From Nocardia vinacea NBRC 16497 (GTDB taxonomy: Bacteria; Actinomycetota; Actinomycetes; Mycobacteriales; Mycobacteriaceae), in the NCBI RefSeq assembly GCF_000308835.1, contig NZ_BAGN01000088.1, positions 81,557-145,556 of the forward strand: a DNA stretch of 64,000 nucleotides. The letters run 5' to 3'. How positions within the stretch are numbered: position 1 is the first letter of the stretch; the number at the start of each line of letters is the position of its first letter. The translations under genes and the position numbers were made by a program. Positions 26,296-35,854 of the stretch are shown here, one piece after another. The notes under the pieces were generated by a model. It made no database searches, was not told the DNA's origin, and was given only the letters and a program-made list of their open reading frames with translations.

Positions 26296-26616
26296 ATGTC
26301 GTTCGAGGTCAATCCGGATAGCCTGCGAGGGGCAGCGGGTGTGATGGCTGCGCTTCCTACTGAGATCGATCAGGCACCGCACCTGGGCGCGGGTCCGAAC
26401 GCGGACAAGTTGACAGGGTCTGCGGTCGGCGCAGCGCTGGGTAAGTCGGACCCGTCGAGCAAACGGGCCAAGGATGTTCTGAAGGCTCGGTTCAACCAGT
26501 TCTCCAGTCTGTTGGCACTGTCGGCGGAAACCTTTCACGACACTGACCTGGATGCCGCGAAGCGGCTAGCCGCTATCGCCGATATCAACTCCGGCGACCC
26601 GCACGCAGGGAAGTAG
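26296..26616 (+). CDS. EspC/WXG100-like ESX protein
   Basis: 106 residues with AGGAGGGAG before ATG 26296. It begins MSFEVNPDSLRGAAGVMAAL and has ARFNQFSSLLALSAETFHDT, DLDAAKRLAAIAD: two helices joined by a Gly/Asp-rich turn, as in EspC-like proteins. Four bases separate it from the next, larger gene, and such small partners usually sit directly before a large ESX substrate. Probably a secretion partner of the 450-residue protein. Confidence 0.75.
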   Translation: MSFEVNPDSLRGAAGVMAALPTEIDQAPHLGAGPNADKLTGSAVGAALGKSDPSSKRAKDVLKARFNQFSSLLALSAETFHDTDLDAAKRLAAIADINSGDPHAGK

Positions 26617-26620
26617 CGCG

Positions 26621-27973
26621 ATGGCTGCTCCACGTGAGGTGCTCAGTTGGGATGTATCGGGTCTGCAGGCGGTGGCCGTCAGTGCCACCGCGATAGCTGA
26701 CGCGATTATCAAAGCCTCCGACACCATGTATGCCACGATCCACGACGATTTGGCTTGGAAGGGCGACGCCAGACAGGCCGCGGAAGAGAAGGCCGACCGG
26801 GAACGCACTCAGATGCGTGCAATCGCAACGGCATACGACGATCTCGGAACCGCGAGCGCTGGTGCAGCCCGAGATATGGCGTACCCACTTGCGGAGATCC
26901 GAACCATCTTCCAGCACTATGTTGTGCCGCCGGTAACTGTCGCCGACGACTGGACCGTGAACGGCGTGGAGGATTGGAATTCCGAGGCAGGAATGCAGCT
27001 TTCGAGACTCGCCGGCTTGGTCTCGACTCTGGAAAGTTCGGATGCGCAGTGGGGCGCGAATATCGCGCAGGCGAACCAAGAACTCGACGCTATGGCGCCG
27101 GAGTCGGTGCTGACCGAGGCGACCAAGACGATCGAGGACGACAAGAAACAGGACTCTCGCTCGAATCCTGATCGTCTCCGTACGTCGGCGGCGGCATTCG
27201 AACAGATCTTCGGCCGAGCACCTTCCAGTCCGACCGACTGGAAGACCGCCGAAGCCTTGAACCCGAATAGTTACGATCCGAAATATCAGGGTGTGCCGCC
27301 GAATATCAAAGTCGCGCGTATCGAGCCCGTCCCCGGCCAGGGAGTGGTTCGCGCCGCTGCCTTCATCCCTGCTGTGCAGGTGTTCAACGTGCCCAACTAC
27401 GACCTGGGCGACAATCGCTCCGAGGACTCCAACTTCGATCCCGAACACGCACGTGTCACCACGTATGTCGATTACGAGAACGGCCTCATCATCACCCGGC
27501 AAAACCCATCGGTCACTACATCGGGTGAGGTGAAGGTCGGTGAACCGGAAGTTCAGGCGTCGCAGCTGTCAAATGGTTCGGTCTTGATCCAATATGATGC
27601 GGCGAATCCGTTTGCTCCCCCGGGATCCAGCGTGACCGGCCATACCGTCAACGGTGAACTCGTGATATCACCGACAAGCGGGAATCCTGGTACGCCTCGG
27701 GTGGTGGCTGGCGGAGAAATCACCGACTACCCGTCCATGGAGATCTACCAGGACAATTCCGCAGGTAATTCACGCCCTGTCTTGATCGATCCGGCGAATT
27801 CCGGGAGCCAATGGGGCCCGCTCGCCAACCTACCGTCCTTCCATGAAGTAGGAGGAGGAAAAGCAATGTTCGAGCCGTTCAAAGCCGACTTCAGTGATCC
27901 GAACTGGGAGCGGAACAAACCGACAACCCTGGGTAGCCCGAGCAATCCGCCCACAACTGTGATTGTACGCTAA
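26621..27973 (+). CDS. Putative ESX-secreted effector with N-terminal WXG/LXG-like helical domain
   Basis: 450 residues. Residues 1-130 are helical with 'LAWKGDARQAAEEKADRERT', resembling the N-terminal secretion domain of ESX substrates. The middle, from about 185, has 'AAAFEQIFGRAPSSPTDWKT' and repeated beta-type segments; the C-terminus contains GGEITDYPSMEIYQD and IDPANSGSQWGPLANLP, a domain I associate with exported actinobacterial proteins. No nuclease, ADP-ribosyltransferase or other toxin motif is recognised. Its stop overlaps the ATG of a membrane protein gene (TAATG). The gene order suggests a polymorphic-toxin module with downstream immunity candidates, which is inference. Confidence 0.7.
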   Translation: MAAPREVLSWDVSGLQAVAVSATAIADAIIKASDTMYATIHDDLAWKGDARQAAEEKADRERTQMRAIATAYDDLGTASAGAARDMAYPLAEIRTIFQHYVVPPVTVADDWTVNGVEDWNSEAGMQLSRLAGLVSTLESSDAQWGANIAQANQELDAMAPESVLTEATKTIEDDKKQDSRSNPDRLRTSAAAFEQIFGRAPSSPTDWKTAEALNPNSYDPKYQGVPPNIKVARIEPVPGQGVVRAAAFIPAVQVFNVPNYDLGDNRSEDSNFDPEHARVTTYVDYENGLIITRQNPSVTTSGEVKVGEPEVQASQLSNGSVLIQYDAANPFAPPGSSVTGHTVNGELVISPTSGNPGTPRVVAGGEITDYPSMEIYQDNSAGNSRPVLIDPANSGSQWGPLANLPSFHEVGGGKAMFEPFKADFSDPNWERNKPTTLGSPSNPPTTVIVR

Positions 27974-28284
27974 TGCAGAATCGTGACGACACCGGCGTGA
28001 GCGGCTTGATGTCCGGCCCCGTCTTCTGGCAGGCGACGACGTTAGCGGTGCCGCTCGCATCCGCGACGGCCGTAATGCTGTTCGCGTTGGTGATCCGCGT
28101 GGCCGACGCGGCGTACCCGTCGGTCGACGCATCGAAGCATTGGGTATTCGCCACCATCACCGTCGTTATGGCCGTGGCGGCGATACTCCTTGCACTACGG
28201 AGAACACCGCGGTCCCTGGGCACGGCTACCGGTATAGCGACCTCCTGCCTACTCGTTGCATTCGTCTGGTTGGCTACCGCATGA
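27973..28284 (+). CDS. Small membrane protein (three TM segments)
   Basis: 103 residues, ATG overlapping the previous TAA. Three hydrophobic segments are visible: FWQATTLAVPLASATAVMLF, VFATITVVMAVAAILLAL and GIATSCLLVAFVWLAT. No conserved motif. It overlaps the following membrane-protein gene as ATGA, so the two are translated together and may form a membrane pair linked to the effector-like gene upstream. Confidence 0.7.
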   Translation: MQNRDDTGVSGLMSGPVFWQATTLAVPLASATAVMLFALVIRVADAAYPSVDASKHWVFATITVVMAVAAILLALRRTPRSLGTATGIATSCLLVAFVWLATA

Positions 28285-28589
28285 GCAGCCTTCCGTCGAA
28301 ATACGCCCGGCAGGACTGGTTCGGCCCTGAAGCGTTCATCGCCGTGGTCATCGGCATGGTCTCCATTTCGTTGCCCTACACGGGACTAGTCCCCCGCGAC
28401 GCAATCTGGTTCATAACCGGACCACCCATCGCTGGCGGCCTCCTCATCGCCATCAGCGCCGCTGGACTTCCACTCAGCGACGGCACCCGCCGAGCAGGCG
28501 TCGGACTACTAGCCGCATTCGCTGGATTCCTGTTGTGCATCATCGGATTTCTCATCGGTCTCGCAATCGGGGCAGTCTTCGCAGGGTGA
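28281..28589 (+). CDS. Small membrane protein (three TM segments)
   Basis: 102 residues from ATG 28281 in an ATGA overlap with its neighbour. After a short soluble start (MSSLPSKYARQDWFGPEAF) it has three hydrophobic stretches ending in LLCIIGFLIGLAIGAVFAG. Could be an immunity or accessory membrane protein; function not known. Confidence 0.7.
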   Translation: MSSLPSKYARQDWFGPEAFIAVVIGMVSISLPYTGLVPRDAIWFITGPPIAGGLLIAISAAGLPLSDGTRRAGVGLLAAFAGFLLCIIGFLIGLAIGAVFAG

Positions 28590-28628
28590 CGACCGTGTCC
28601 AGCGCATACCGTAGATGCTAGGAGTTGA

Positions 28629-28925
28629 ATGGGAATCGACATAATTCTTCAAAATCAAATCCATGAACGGATCGAGCTGATTTACGGGGACGCCTGGGGC
28701 ACATTCGCCAAGCTTGTCGATCGTGCCTCGGTCGGCTCGATGCTGTGGCAAATTCACGAGCACGCTGACACGATGTACAACATGGCCCAACTCTCTCTCT
28801 TTCTGGATGAACTCGCGGATCTGTCGCCGAACAATGACGAAGAGGGGGAGCTACTCTCGGTCTTGCGCGACGCTGCCGAGACTGCTATCCGCAGGCATGG
28901 GTATCTCTGGTTCAGTGGGGACTGA
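28629..28925 (+). CDS. Hypothetical acidic protein (98 aa)
   Basis: 98 residues, acidic and helical (GTFAKLVDRASVGSMLWQIH, LFLDELADLSPNNDEEGELL). Base composition is clearly more AT-rich than the surroundings, marking the start of a low-GC stretch that continues to about 31.1 kb. It overlaps the start of the next gene. A toxin-neutralising role is possible from its place after an effector-like gene, but no family is recognised. Confidence 0.6.
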   Translation: MGIDIILQNQIHERIELIYGDAWGTFAKLVDRASVGSMLWQIHEHADTMYNMAQLSLFLDELADLSPNNDEEGELLSVLRDAAETAIRRHGYLWFSGD

Positions 28926-29484
28926 AGTCGCAAGGTTTTCCGCCATTGCAGATGAGAATACGACGCGAGATCAAAGAGGACGCGAGATCAAAGAGTATGA
29001 AGACAGGTGGATACTGCAACCGTTGCGCGGAAGCCGCATTCTCCATACCGAATGGCGTCCGAATGATATCGAATTCTCACTCGACTCACCGTTCGGGCTC
29101 ATCGTCGACTATACCGCCGAACTGTCGCCACGATCTCTAGCTAAGACAGATCCGGATCGCCACCCGATTACATACTGGTCCAAAACCGATATCGAGCGAA
29201 TGCTCTCCACTCCGATCATGTCAGCAGTATTCTTCAAGACCGGTGACATAAGAATCTCTTTCCGCAATGGATGGATACTATTCATATCAGCCGGGACAGT
29301 TGAGCCGTCAAAACTGATCACAAACGACGGCCTGCTCTGGAATGGCTCAGAAATCGCCAATCAGATGGATTACCCCGTTGTAGCAATCGATCCCTGGACC
29401 GGAAACAGAATTGAGGCTCCGCCATGGCCATCTCGGCCAGCCGACCTCGAAATAAACTACGACTCAGAAGATATCAACGATTGA
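28897..29484 (+). CDS. DUF6188-like protein, candidate immunity factor
   Basis: 195 residues from ATG 28897 (189 from GTG 28915; neither has a strong site), overlapping the previous gene. The body has WILQPLRGSRILHTEW, FSLDSPFGLIVDYTAEL, MSAVFFKTGDIRISFRNGW and MDYPVVAIDPWTG. The order 'LRG--I ... I-L--P--L-V ... G-I-I-F-NG--L' is like DUF6188-type proteins common beside actinobacterial polymorphic toxins. It is AT-rich. Immunity function is inferred from context. Confidence 0.55.
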   Translation: MGISGSVGTEVARFSAIADENTTRDQRGREIKEYEDRWILQPLRGSRILHTEWRPNDIEFSLDSPFGLIVDYTAELSPRSLAKTDPDRHPITYWSKTDIERMLSTPIMSAVFFKTGDIRISFRNGWILFISAGTVEPSKLITNDGLLWNGSEIANQMDYPVVAIDPWTGNRIEAPPWPSRPADLEINYDSEDIND

Positions 29485-29492
29485 CCCGGCCC

Positions 29493-29738
29493 TCAGTCGC
29501 CGACCGATAGTTCTCCGGCGCCACTACGGTAGATGCTGACGACAAATATATCTACGGTCCGGGGTGTAATCCGAATCCTCATCCCTATCGAGCAATGGCG
29601 GAAGACTATTATGGAGCTAATCCCGGCGCGACGACCAAGGAAGTAGGGTAATGAATTCTGGTGACTATTTACCAGCGGATGAATATACCTCAAAATAGCT
29701 TTGGCCTGTTCGATATCGGCGGGAAGTTCACGAGGCAC
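29493..29738 (-). CDS. Possible small protein (81 aa), maybe truncated
   Basis: From GTG 29738 the frame gives 81 residues with protein-like composition: PADIEQAKAILRYIHPLVNS, IVFRHCSIGMRIRITPRTVD and an end SGAGELSVGD. The frame continues upstream for about 12 more sensible codons (DDISEYPRADAR) to a TGA without a standard start, which hints at a lost start codon. AT-rich. If not real, 29485-29814 holds no gene. Confidence 0.35.
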   Translation of the reverse strand: MPRELPADIEQAKAILRYIHPLVNSHQNSLPYFLGRRAGISSIIVFRHCSIGMRIRITPRTVDIFVVSIYRSGAGELSVGD

Positions 29739-29814
29739 GCGGGCATCGGCGCGCGGATATTCGCTGATGTCATCGCTTACGGCAACTCAGGTCAGGATGA
29801 AAAATAATCAATAT

Positions 29815-31098
29815 TCAGGAAGGTAACGTGGAACTTGACACCACTATCTGTTCTGCAATGAATCGAATCAATGTCACCTCTCGTATCAACTGTTTATCGT
29901 GCGAGAACGGGACGAACTTCGCCTTTGACCCATCTTTACTGTGAACTAGAGCGTTCCTAGTCTTGTATATTCTCCTAGCTAGAGCGGCAAATACGGTCGA
30001 GGAGTCGGGTCCAGCGAGGTCAACGAAGTCTCCTTCGCAGAAATCCACTTTATTATCCGCATAGTATCGAACAAGTCCACTTTCAAACTCGTCAAGGTCA
30101 GACATTAGCGTCCCCAAATCTAGGTAACGCTCCAGCGTGAGCTTCAATGCGACCTCCTCGTTGATAACAAGCTCTTCTTTTCGAAGCTGTACCGCTCTCG
30201 TTACAGTGCGAATTACACGTCGCATGTCTGCTGTACGCTTATAAGAGAAATTGGGACCAGTAATCTGAGCCTGTAGTTTCGCAACCAAATCCTCCTCGAA
30301 AACAGATTCAAACCAGTGCTCGGCAACATGGTAGTAGGATATATACTCAAGCATCGGGCTTTCAACCGAAACTCCGAGTTGATAGTGATAAACCAAGTCT
30401 GGAACATAGTATCGGCGTGGCGCATCCAAGTCGCTAATAGTGGACCGACGCAAGCGGGAAATTCGTGACGGACGTATAAGCTCTTCGACGTACCGCTCCT
30501 GGGTTATTGCCACATCGAGGTTGTATCCAAGCTGAAAAAAGAATGCATCGGCATAACGCTGCCATCTATCGGATGGTGTTGCTGACTTTGCCTCCAGTCT
30601 TAGTGTCATAATCTGCAGATACCGCCCAAGTACTTCCAAAATGTCAGTCGGCGGATTCTCCAGTCGGTTAAGCCGATTCGTAAACATATGCAATGGGGGA
30701 GCCGAAATTCGAAGGTTTCGGAGGTTGGCGCCTTCTGGAATATTTAGTAACAAAAATATGAGGTATGCGTCGCTTGCCAGGCCAACTGTATACGATATCC
30801 CTTGTTGATCATCGGAGACAGTCAAGGCCTCCCGTCCGGGTCGAAGCAAGTGTCGCGTATTAATCGAGCTATCTCGCCTAAGAAGAACTTCGAAACTCTT
30901 TCCAAGGACTACAGCAGTCTCGTCAATCTTCTTGTAGGATTGTACATGTGCAAGCGTTTCAGTCAGTCGTTCATGGCTGAGATTTAGCAGAGGTTCATAC
31001 CGGTCGATGCCGAAGTCGTAGCCTCCGTCAACAGCGCGCGGCGGTGTGCGGAATATTTCTCCGATCATCTGCGCGACGCGGTCATGCGATATGGCCAT
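29815..31098 (-). CDS. HEPN-domain protein (RNALVH), candidate abortive-infection RNase
   Basis: 427 residues from ATG 31098, with AAGGAG eleven bases upstream. It is mostly helical, and the C-terminal helix pair contains RRIYKTRNALVHSKDG with the R-x4-H motif at residues 381-386, the catalytic signature of HEPN ribonucleases (compare ApeA-type proteins). The rest has no known domain. The gene is far more AT-rich than its neighbours, so it was probably acquired separately. It lies directly downstream of the DrmMI-like gene (131 bases) on the same strand. In defence islands such proteins usually cleave RNA on infection; here this is inferred from motif and location. Confidence 0.7.
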   Translation of the reverse strand: MAISHDRVAQMIGEIFRTPPRAVDGGYDFGIDRYEPLLNLSHERLTETLAHVQSYKKIDETAVVLGKSFEVLLRRDSSINTRHLLRPGREALTVSDDQQGISYTVGLASDAYLIFLLLNIPEGANLRNLRISAPPLHMFTNRLNRLENPPTDILEVLGRYLQIMTLRLEAKSATPSDRWQRYADAFFFQLGYNLDVAITQERYVEELIRPSRISRLRRSTISDLDAPRRYYVPDLVYHYQLGVSVESPMLEYISYYHVAEHWFESVFEEDLVAKLQAQITGPNFSYKRTADMRRVIRTVTRAVQLRKEELVINEEVALKLTLERYLDLGTLMSDLDEFESGLVRYYADNKVDFCEGDFVDLAGPDSSTVFAALARRIYKTRNALVHSKDGSKAKFVPFSHDKQLIREVTLIRFIAEQIVVSSSTLPS

Positions 31099-31229
31099 TA
31101 AACCTCAATCTCCTTCACGATGAAAAATTGCACGACAGCCTGGCGCTGTACGTATTCCGGGTCGCTGGAACTGATTGCGAGTAGCTCGTCAGATCGCTGG
31201 CAACCATGGCTCATGGGCCAGCTGGAACC

Positions 31230-34200
31230 TCAATCGGCTACGGTCGCTTGAGTTATTCTCGTACCGGGCGAGATAGCCGAGAAGTGCTTATGGGCGAGTT
31301 GCATGTCGCGTTCTCGGTCGACTCCGGTGAAGGGTTCTGCGTAGGTGATGCCGTCGATGGTGAAGTCGGATGGGGGGAGGGAGCCCTTTTTGCGGTATTC
31401 GGAGGCGAGTTTGGTGGGGAGTTGGCGGCCGTTGGCGTCGTAGAGGGCTTCGCGTTCGTATTTTTGGAGGACGGGGAATTGGGTGCGGTAGATGGTGAGG
31501 AGTTCGTCGGCGGTGATGTTGAGCATTACGGCGACGATGGCGTCGATTTCGATGAGGGCTTGGCGGCGGTCGGCGTCGGTGCGCAACGGTGTGCTCCAGG
31601 TCCAGTTGGGTCCGATCGCACCGCGGTCTAGATTGCCGCTGTAGGCGGTGGCGAGGCCGGGTACCCAGGAGTCCTGTAGCCAGGTGGGGTCGTAGAGCTC
31701 TGCCCAAAGGGGGGCGTACGGTTCGACCAGGCAATTGAGTCGAAGAGTGCGCAGGACCAGGGCGCTTTCTAGCGAATGACCCCGCATGTGGGGAAGTCGG
31801 CGCATCAGTCCGTGCTTCAGTTCGGTGGCGCCGCATGCCTTGATGAGGAAGTCGGCTGGTACGGACGACCAGATTCCCGATGCGACCACCAGATCGGTTG
31901 ACGTCGGGAGTTTGGCTGTCAAGACCGTTCCAACGAATGCTGGTCCAGGCGGGACTATGGCTGAGTGAAGCGTGCGGACCGTTGCGGAGTCGGCCATTCG
32001 GCGCCAGGCAAGGCGGAAGTAGGACGAGCTTGGTTCGTTGTTCCACTTCGGGTATGCGGCTTGGTATTCGGGGAGGGGGCGGGCGGTCTGGTAGTTGGTT
32101 CTCGGGATGAAGTTGTCTGGGATCGACTGGAGGTCGATGGGGGAGTAGTCGACGTTGCTGCGCATGGTTGGGTTGCCCTGCTGGTATATCGGGCAGGCGA
32201 CGGTGAGGTGGGGGCCTTGGAGGATGGTGTTGTCGAGGGTGTCCGGCACGGCGGAGCGGGATTCGAAGTAGCCGAGTTTGCGGTCACGGTCTTCTTCCCA
32301 GCCTCGCGTCCACTGGAATTCGATATCGGTGAGTCGCGGTGCGGCGGCAATCTTGTCGAGAACCGCCGCACTCGCGCGGTTCACCGGGTACAGCATGCGG
32401 GCTTCGGCGGCGGGGGTGTCGGGTTCGTCGATGAGGGTGGCCCAGCCGGCGAGGTCGGATTCGGTGATGTCGATGATGCGTTCGGGATGGGGGCGGACGT
32501 CCCATTTCCCGTCGGGGTCTTTCACGCCGGGGACGATGGTGGAGCTGTCGTTGCCTGAGCGGCGGGCGTGAAGTGAGCGGGCGGGGACGTCAGGGTGGTA
32601 GAGCGCTGAGCCCTGGAGGAAGTGGACGGTGGAGTCGCTGCCGTAGACGTGGACGCCGTATTGGCGGGTGTTGTTGATTTCGGCGAAGAGCTTGAACTCG
32701 TTGCGGAACTGCCAGTGCCGCTTGAGTCGTCGGTAGCAGGCTCGCCGCAGTCCTTGGGCGCGGGCTTCGGTGAAGTGGCTCTCGGGGTGGATCAGTGAGG
32801 TGATGCCGCGCGCGGACGATGATCGCCAGGTTCGTTCCATGAAGCAGCGGTACAGGTCGGGCTGTAGGCCGGTGAGGACTGGTCGGTCGATGCCGGAGCC
32901 GACGTGCTGGTTTTGGCCCGCCTGGGCAGCTCGTTCGTCGAGCAGCGTCGCGCGGATCGCCGGGACCGCGAGTGCCGCAATGACTTTGGCTTTCTTCTCC
33001 GTCTCGGAGGGTTTGTGCGCCAACTGCCACCACGGATCGAACTCGGCCAGAACGCCTGCTTCGTCCCAGTCCGGCCGCACCCACGGCGGATTACCCAACT
33101 GCAAGTCGAACCCGCCTCGCGCGAAGACCGGTGCGAAATCAAGCTCCCAATGGTGGAACCCCTGCGCTTGAGCGATCCTGGAAGCGACTGTCAGCCAAGG
33201 GAATTCGGAGATAGCCGCATCGACAGGTCTGACCTGTGCGAATACTCGATCGTTGTCTTCGGCGACGTCGAGTTCGAACCAACCCATGTCCGAAGCGAAG
33301 CTGGTCTGTCCGTACTTCTCGAACTTCCCCGCCTTTGCGGTTGTGCCGAGAACGGCCTCGAGGCCCCCGACCCATTGATCCCAGTCCGGTGCTGCGATAT
33401 CGCCGGTCACTGGCCACGACCACAGTGCACACCACGCGTCCATTACTCGCCGCAGTCGCTGGTAGGAGCCGTCCTCGTCGTTGAGGACCTTTTCGATCTG
33501 TTCGCGCGAGACCGCGGGGACATGGTCGACAGGATCGCTGCGCCACAAGTGGAGATCACGCCGGATTTCGGATTCCGCGATGGTGAGGCGACGCAGCGTG
33601 AACTCCCACAGGGTTTCCACACGCTGAGCCAGGGAGGCAAGGCGTTTGGTGATCTCCCTGGAGGGAGACTTGCGGATCTCGTTGCGCCACAACCGGAGTT
33701 CTTCGCGTTGTTCCGGGGCGTAGGTTTTGGCTTCGGCGGTGTCTACCACTGCTCCCCAGCCTTCGGCGGGGAGGAGGAAGTGGTGTATTCCGGCGCCGAT
33801 TTCGGAGCCGAGGGGGATGTCCTTCGGCACGGTCTTGAGCCAAGCCTTTTTGGTCAGCTCGCTGGGCGCGTACACCGCTCGTCGCGCACCGATCAGTGAG
33901 TTGCCCCGTCGCAGGTGGAGCCCGAACCATGGTGCTTGCAGCCCGGCGACCATGGTGTCCAGCCACAGGGAGATTTCAGCCAGCTCGACGGCAGTCGCAT
34001 TGAGGTCGACCCCGTACACCTGGTGAAGGGCGATGTGCGCCTTCACCTTCTGCAATTCGACCGTGTATTGGTCAGCATCGATCAGCTCGCCCAGATCCTC
34101 CTGCTTGCGCTTGAGGTATTCGGCGGCGAGCTGACGAACAGCTTCGATGGCGAACGCGCCGGAGCCGAGGGCGGGCTCGCAGATGGTGAGGGAGAGGATT

Positions 34201-35852
34201 TCCTCGGGGGTGGTGCGGTGCCCGTCTTGGTCTAGGAGTTCTTCGAGGGCTTGGGAGACAACGAACTTCGTCAGAACTTCTGGCGTGTAGTAGGACGCGG
34301 ACTGCTGGCGTTCGCGGCCCGCGAGGCGGAAGACGAAGGTGCCCTTGTAGTGGATCACCGGCTTGTTTTCGTGGGTGACGGGGTCCTCGGCACACACGAA
34401 ATCAGAGGGGGACAGGTGGTCGGCGCGGTCGACCGGAACCACCCAGGACCCCTTCTCCGGGTTGCCTTCCTTGGCGACCTCGTAGAGGTCTTCCTCGGCG
34501 AAGAAGCCGGTGTAGGACATCAGGCCCTCGTAGACCGCGCCCAGCTGGTTGATGCCCAGTTCGGCGTAGCTGATGAAGCCGCGGTCGGCGCCCTTGCGGG
34601 ACTTGCTCTCCTTGGTGAGCAGCAGGTGGGCCAGCACCTGTTGGGTGGCTTCATTGCCGAGCTTGACGTCGTCGATGAGTTTGGTTGCTTCGGTGGAGAA
34701 GAGGTCTGCGCGTAGACGGTTGAACACGAGGCCCGGGGCGGGATCATCGGCCACGTTCTCGCGCACAGCCGGGGTGTGACCCCCTTCAACGAGGTCGAAC
34801 AAGCGCTTCAAAGATTCGTACAGATGTGTGCCCGTGCGGGCGTGGTTGGAAACTAGTTCGATGAGGGTGAGTTCGCGGAGGCGGTCGAGGCCGTAGCCCT
34901 CCTCGTATTCGGCGACGCCGGTGGGGAGGACCTGCATTTCCGGTGATGCTTCGGCGTACAGCAGGAACAGAATTCGGTACAGGAAGCGCAAGGAGTGCTT
35001 GGCGAGCTCGTTGCCGTCGATGCCGTCCATGGTCTTGCCACCGGCGCGGCGGCGGCGCACGACCTCGTTGGCGATGATTTCGATGGACAGGCGGATGCCT
35101 TCACGCAGGTCTTTGGAGACGCCGACGGTGTGCTTCACCGAGTCTTCGAGGACGCCGGTCCACCAGATGTTGCCGTCGGCATCCGGCTCGAGGGCCTGAT
35201 GGCCGAAGATGGCTGCGGCGCGGTCGATTTCGCCGCCACGCGCGTCGTGGCGGCGTTCGACGACTACCAGCAGGTCCACGGCGAGGTAGCGGCCTTCGGC
35301 CCAGCGTTCGGCTTCGGCGAGCAGGAGCCAGCGGCCGGCTTGGACGACGACGAAGGTCGGTGGGGTGTCGGAGCGGAAGGCGGCAGAGACTGCTTTGGAG
35401 GCCGATTCGAGAGGCTTGTTGTCTTCGACGGCTGGGGTGATCAGGGTGCCGGTGCCGAGGAAGTCTTCGATCGACTCGACTGGGTTGGCTTGCAGGAAAA
35501 GCACATTCGGGGTGCCTGCGAGTTGAGCGTCGGGGATGGCGAGTTCGGAGCCGGCGCGTTCGGCGGTGAAGGGGGTCGTTTCGCCGTCGAAACCGAAGGC
35601 GGCGCGGACGGCGGCGTGCACCTTGTGGGCGGCCTCGGGGTTCTCGGCGAGGGCACCCAGCGCGGTGTGTAGGTCACCGGCTGCGGACAACAGGGAGCTG
35701 CGGACGGTTTTCCGACCCTCCTTGGCCTCGGCGTCCCACGCCTTACGCAGCTCCATCACCTTGCCGTGGAACGACTCCTTCACCGAATCGGTGGTGAAGT
35801 AGTGTTCGCTGATCCAATCCTCGCCGACGACGATGGAATCGAAAGAGGCCAC
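31230..35852 (-). CDS. Large N6-adenine DNA methyltransferase, DrmMI/PglX-like
   Basis: 1540 residues from GTG 35852, two bases after the SNF2 gene stop, with GGAAAGGA upstream; earlier in-frame sites lie inside the SNF2 gene. The N-terminal 500 residues are helical and may hold a degraded nuclease or recognition region. Motif I EPALGSGAF is at 559-567 and catalytic NPPW at 921-924, an Eco57I/PglX-type adenine methylase with a long insertion between them. The C-terminal third should be the target-recognition part. Size, motif set and coupling behind a DrmD-like helicase match DrmMI of class 1 DISARM. It should methylate host DNA. No drmA, drmB or drmC is adjacent. Confidence 0.82.
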   Translation of the reverse strand: MASFDSIVVGEDWISEHYFTTDSVKESFHGKVMELRKAWDAEAKEGRKTVRSSLLSAAGDLHTALGALAENPEAAHKVHAAVRAAFGFDGETTPFTAERAGSELAIPDAQLAGTPNVLFLQANPVESIEDFLGTGTLITPAVEDNKPLESASKAVSAAFRSDTPPTFVVVQAGRWLLLAEAERWAEGRYLAVDLLVVVERRHDARGGEIDRAAAIFGHQALEPDADGNIWWTGVLEDSVKHTVGVSKDLREGIRLSIEIIANEVVRRRRAGGKTMDGIDGNELAKHSLRFLYRILFLLYAEASPEMQVLPTGVAEYEEGYGLDRLRELTLIELVSNHARTGTHLYESLKRLFDLVEGGHTPAVRENVADDPAPGLVFNRLRADLFSTEATKLIDDVKLGNEATQQVLAHLLLTKESKSRKGADRGFISYAELGINQLGAVYEGLMSYTGFFAEEDLYEVAKEGNPEKGSWVVPVDRADHLSPSDFVCAEDPVTHENKPVIHYKGTFVFRLAGRERQQSASYYTPEVLTKFVVSQALEELLDQDGHRTTPEEILSLTICEPALGSGAFAIEAVRQLAAEYLKRKQEDLGELIDADQYTVELQKVKAHIALHQVYGVDLNATAVELAEISLWLDTMVAGLQAPWFGLHLRRGNSLIGARRAVYAPSELTKKAWLKTVPKDIPLGSEIGAGIHHFLLPAEGWGAVVDTAEAKTYAPEQREELRLWRNEIRKSPSREITKRLASLAQRVETLWEFTLRRLTIAESEIRRDLHLWRSDPVDHVPAVSREQIEKVLNDEDGSYQRLRRVMDAWCALWSWPVTGDIAAPDWDQWVGGLEAVLGTTAKAGKFEKYGQTSFASDMGWFELDVAEDNDRVFAQVRPVDAAISEFPWLTVASRIAQAQGFHHWELDFAPVFARGGFDLQLGNPPWVRPDWDEAGVLAEFDPWWQLAHKPSETEKKAKVIAALAVPAIRATLLDERAAQAGQNQHVGSGIDRPVLTGLQPDLYRCFMERTWRSSSARGITSLIHPESHFTEARAQGLRRACYRRLKRHWQFRNEFKLFAEINNTRQYGVHVYGSDSTVHFLQGSALYHPDVPARSLHARRSGNDSSTIVPGVKDPDGKWDVRPHPERIIDITESDLAGWATLIDEPDTPAAEARMLYPVNRASAAVLDKIAAAPRLTDIEFQWTRGWEEDRDRKLGYFESRSAVPDTLDNTILQGPHLTVACPIYQQGNPTMRSNVDYSPIDLQSIPDNFIPRTNYQTARPLPEYQAAYPKWNNEPSSSYFRLAWRRMADSATVRTLHSAIVPPGPAFVGTVLTAKLPTSTDLVVASGIWSSVPADFLIKACGATELKHGLMRRLPHMRGHSLESALVLRTLRLNCLVEPYAPLWAELYDPTWLQDSWVPGLATAYSGNLDRGAIGPNWTWSTPLRTDADRRQALIEIDAIVAVMLNITADELLTIYRTQFPVLQKYEREALYDANGRQLPTKLASEYRKKGSLPPSDFTIDGITYAEPFTGVDRERDMQLAHKHFSAISPGTRITQATVAD

Positions 35853-35854
35853 GG

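Noticed and set aside
26585..27502. A 305-codon minus frame opposite the effector-like gene
   Set aside because: Shadow frame: the plus strand gene has a credible start, coupling to neighbours and protein-like composition.
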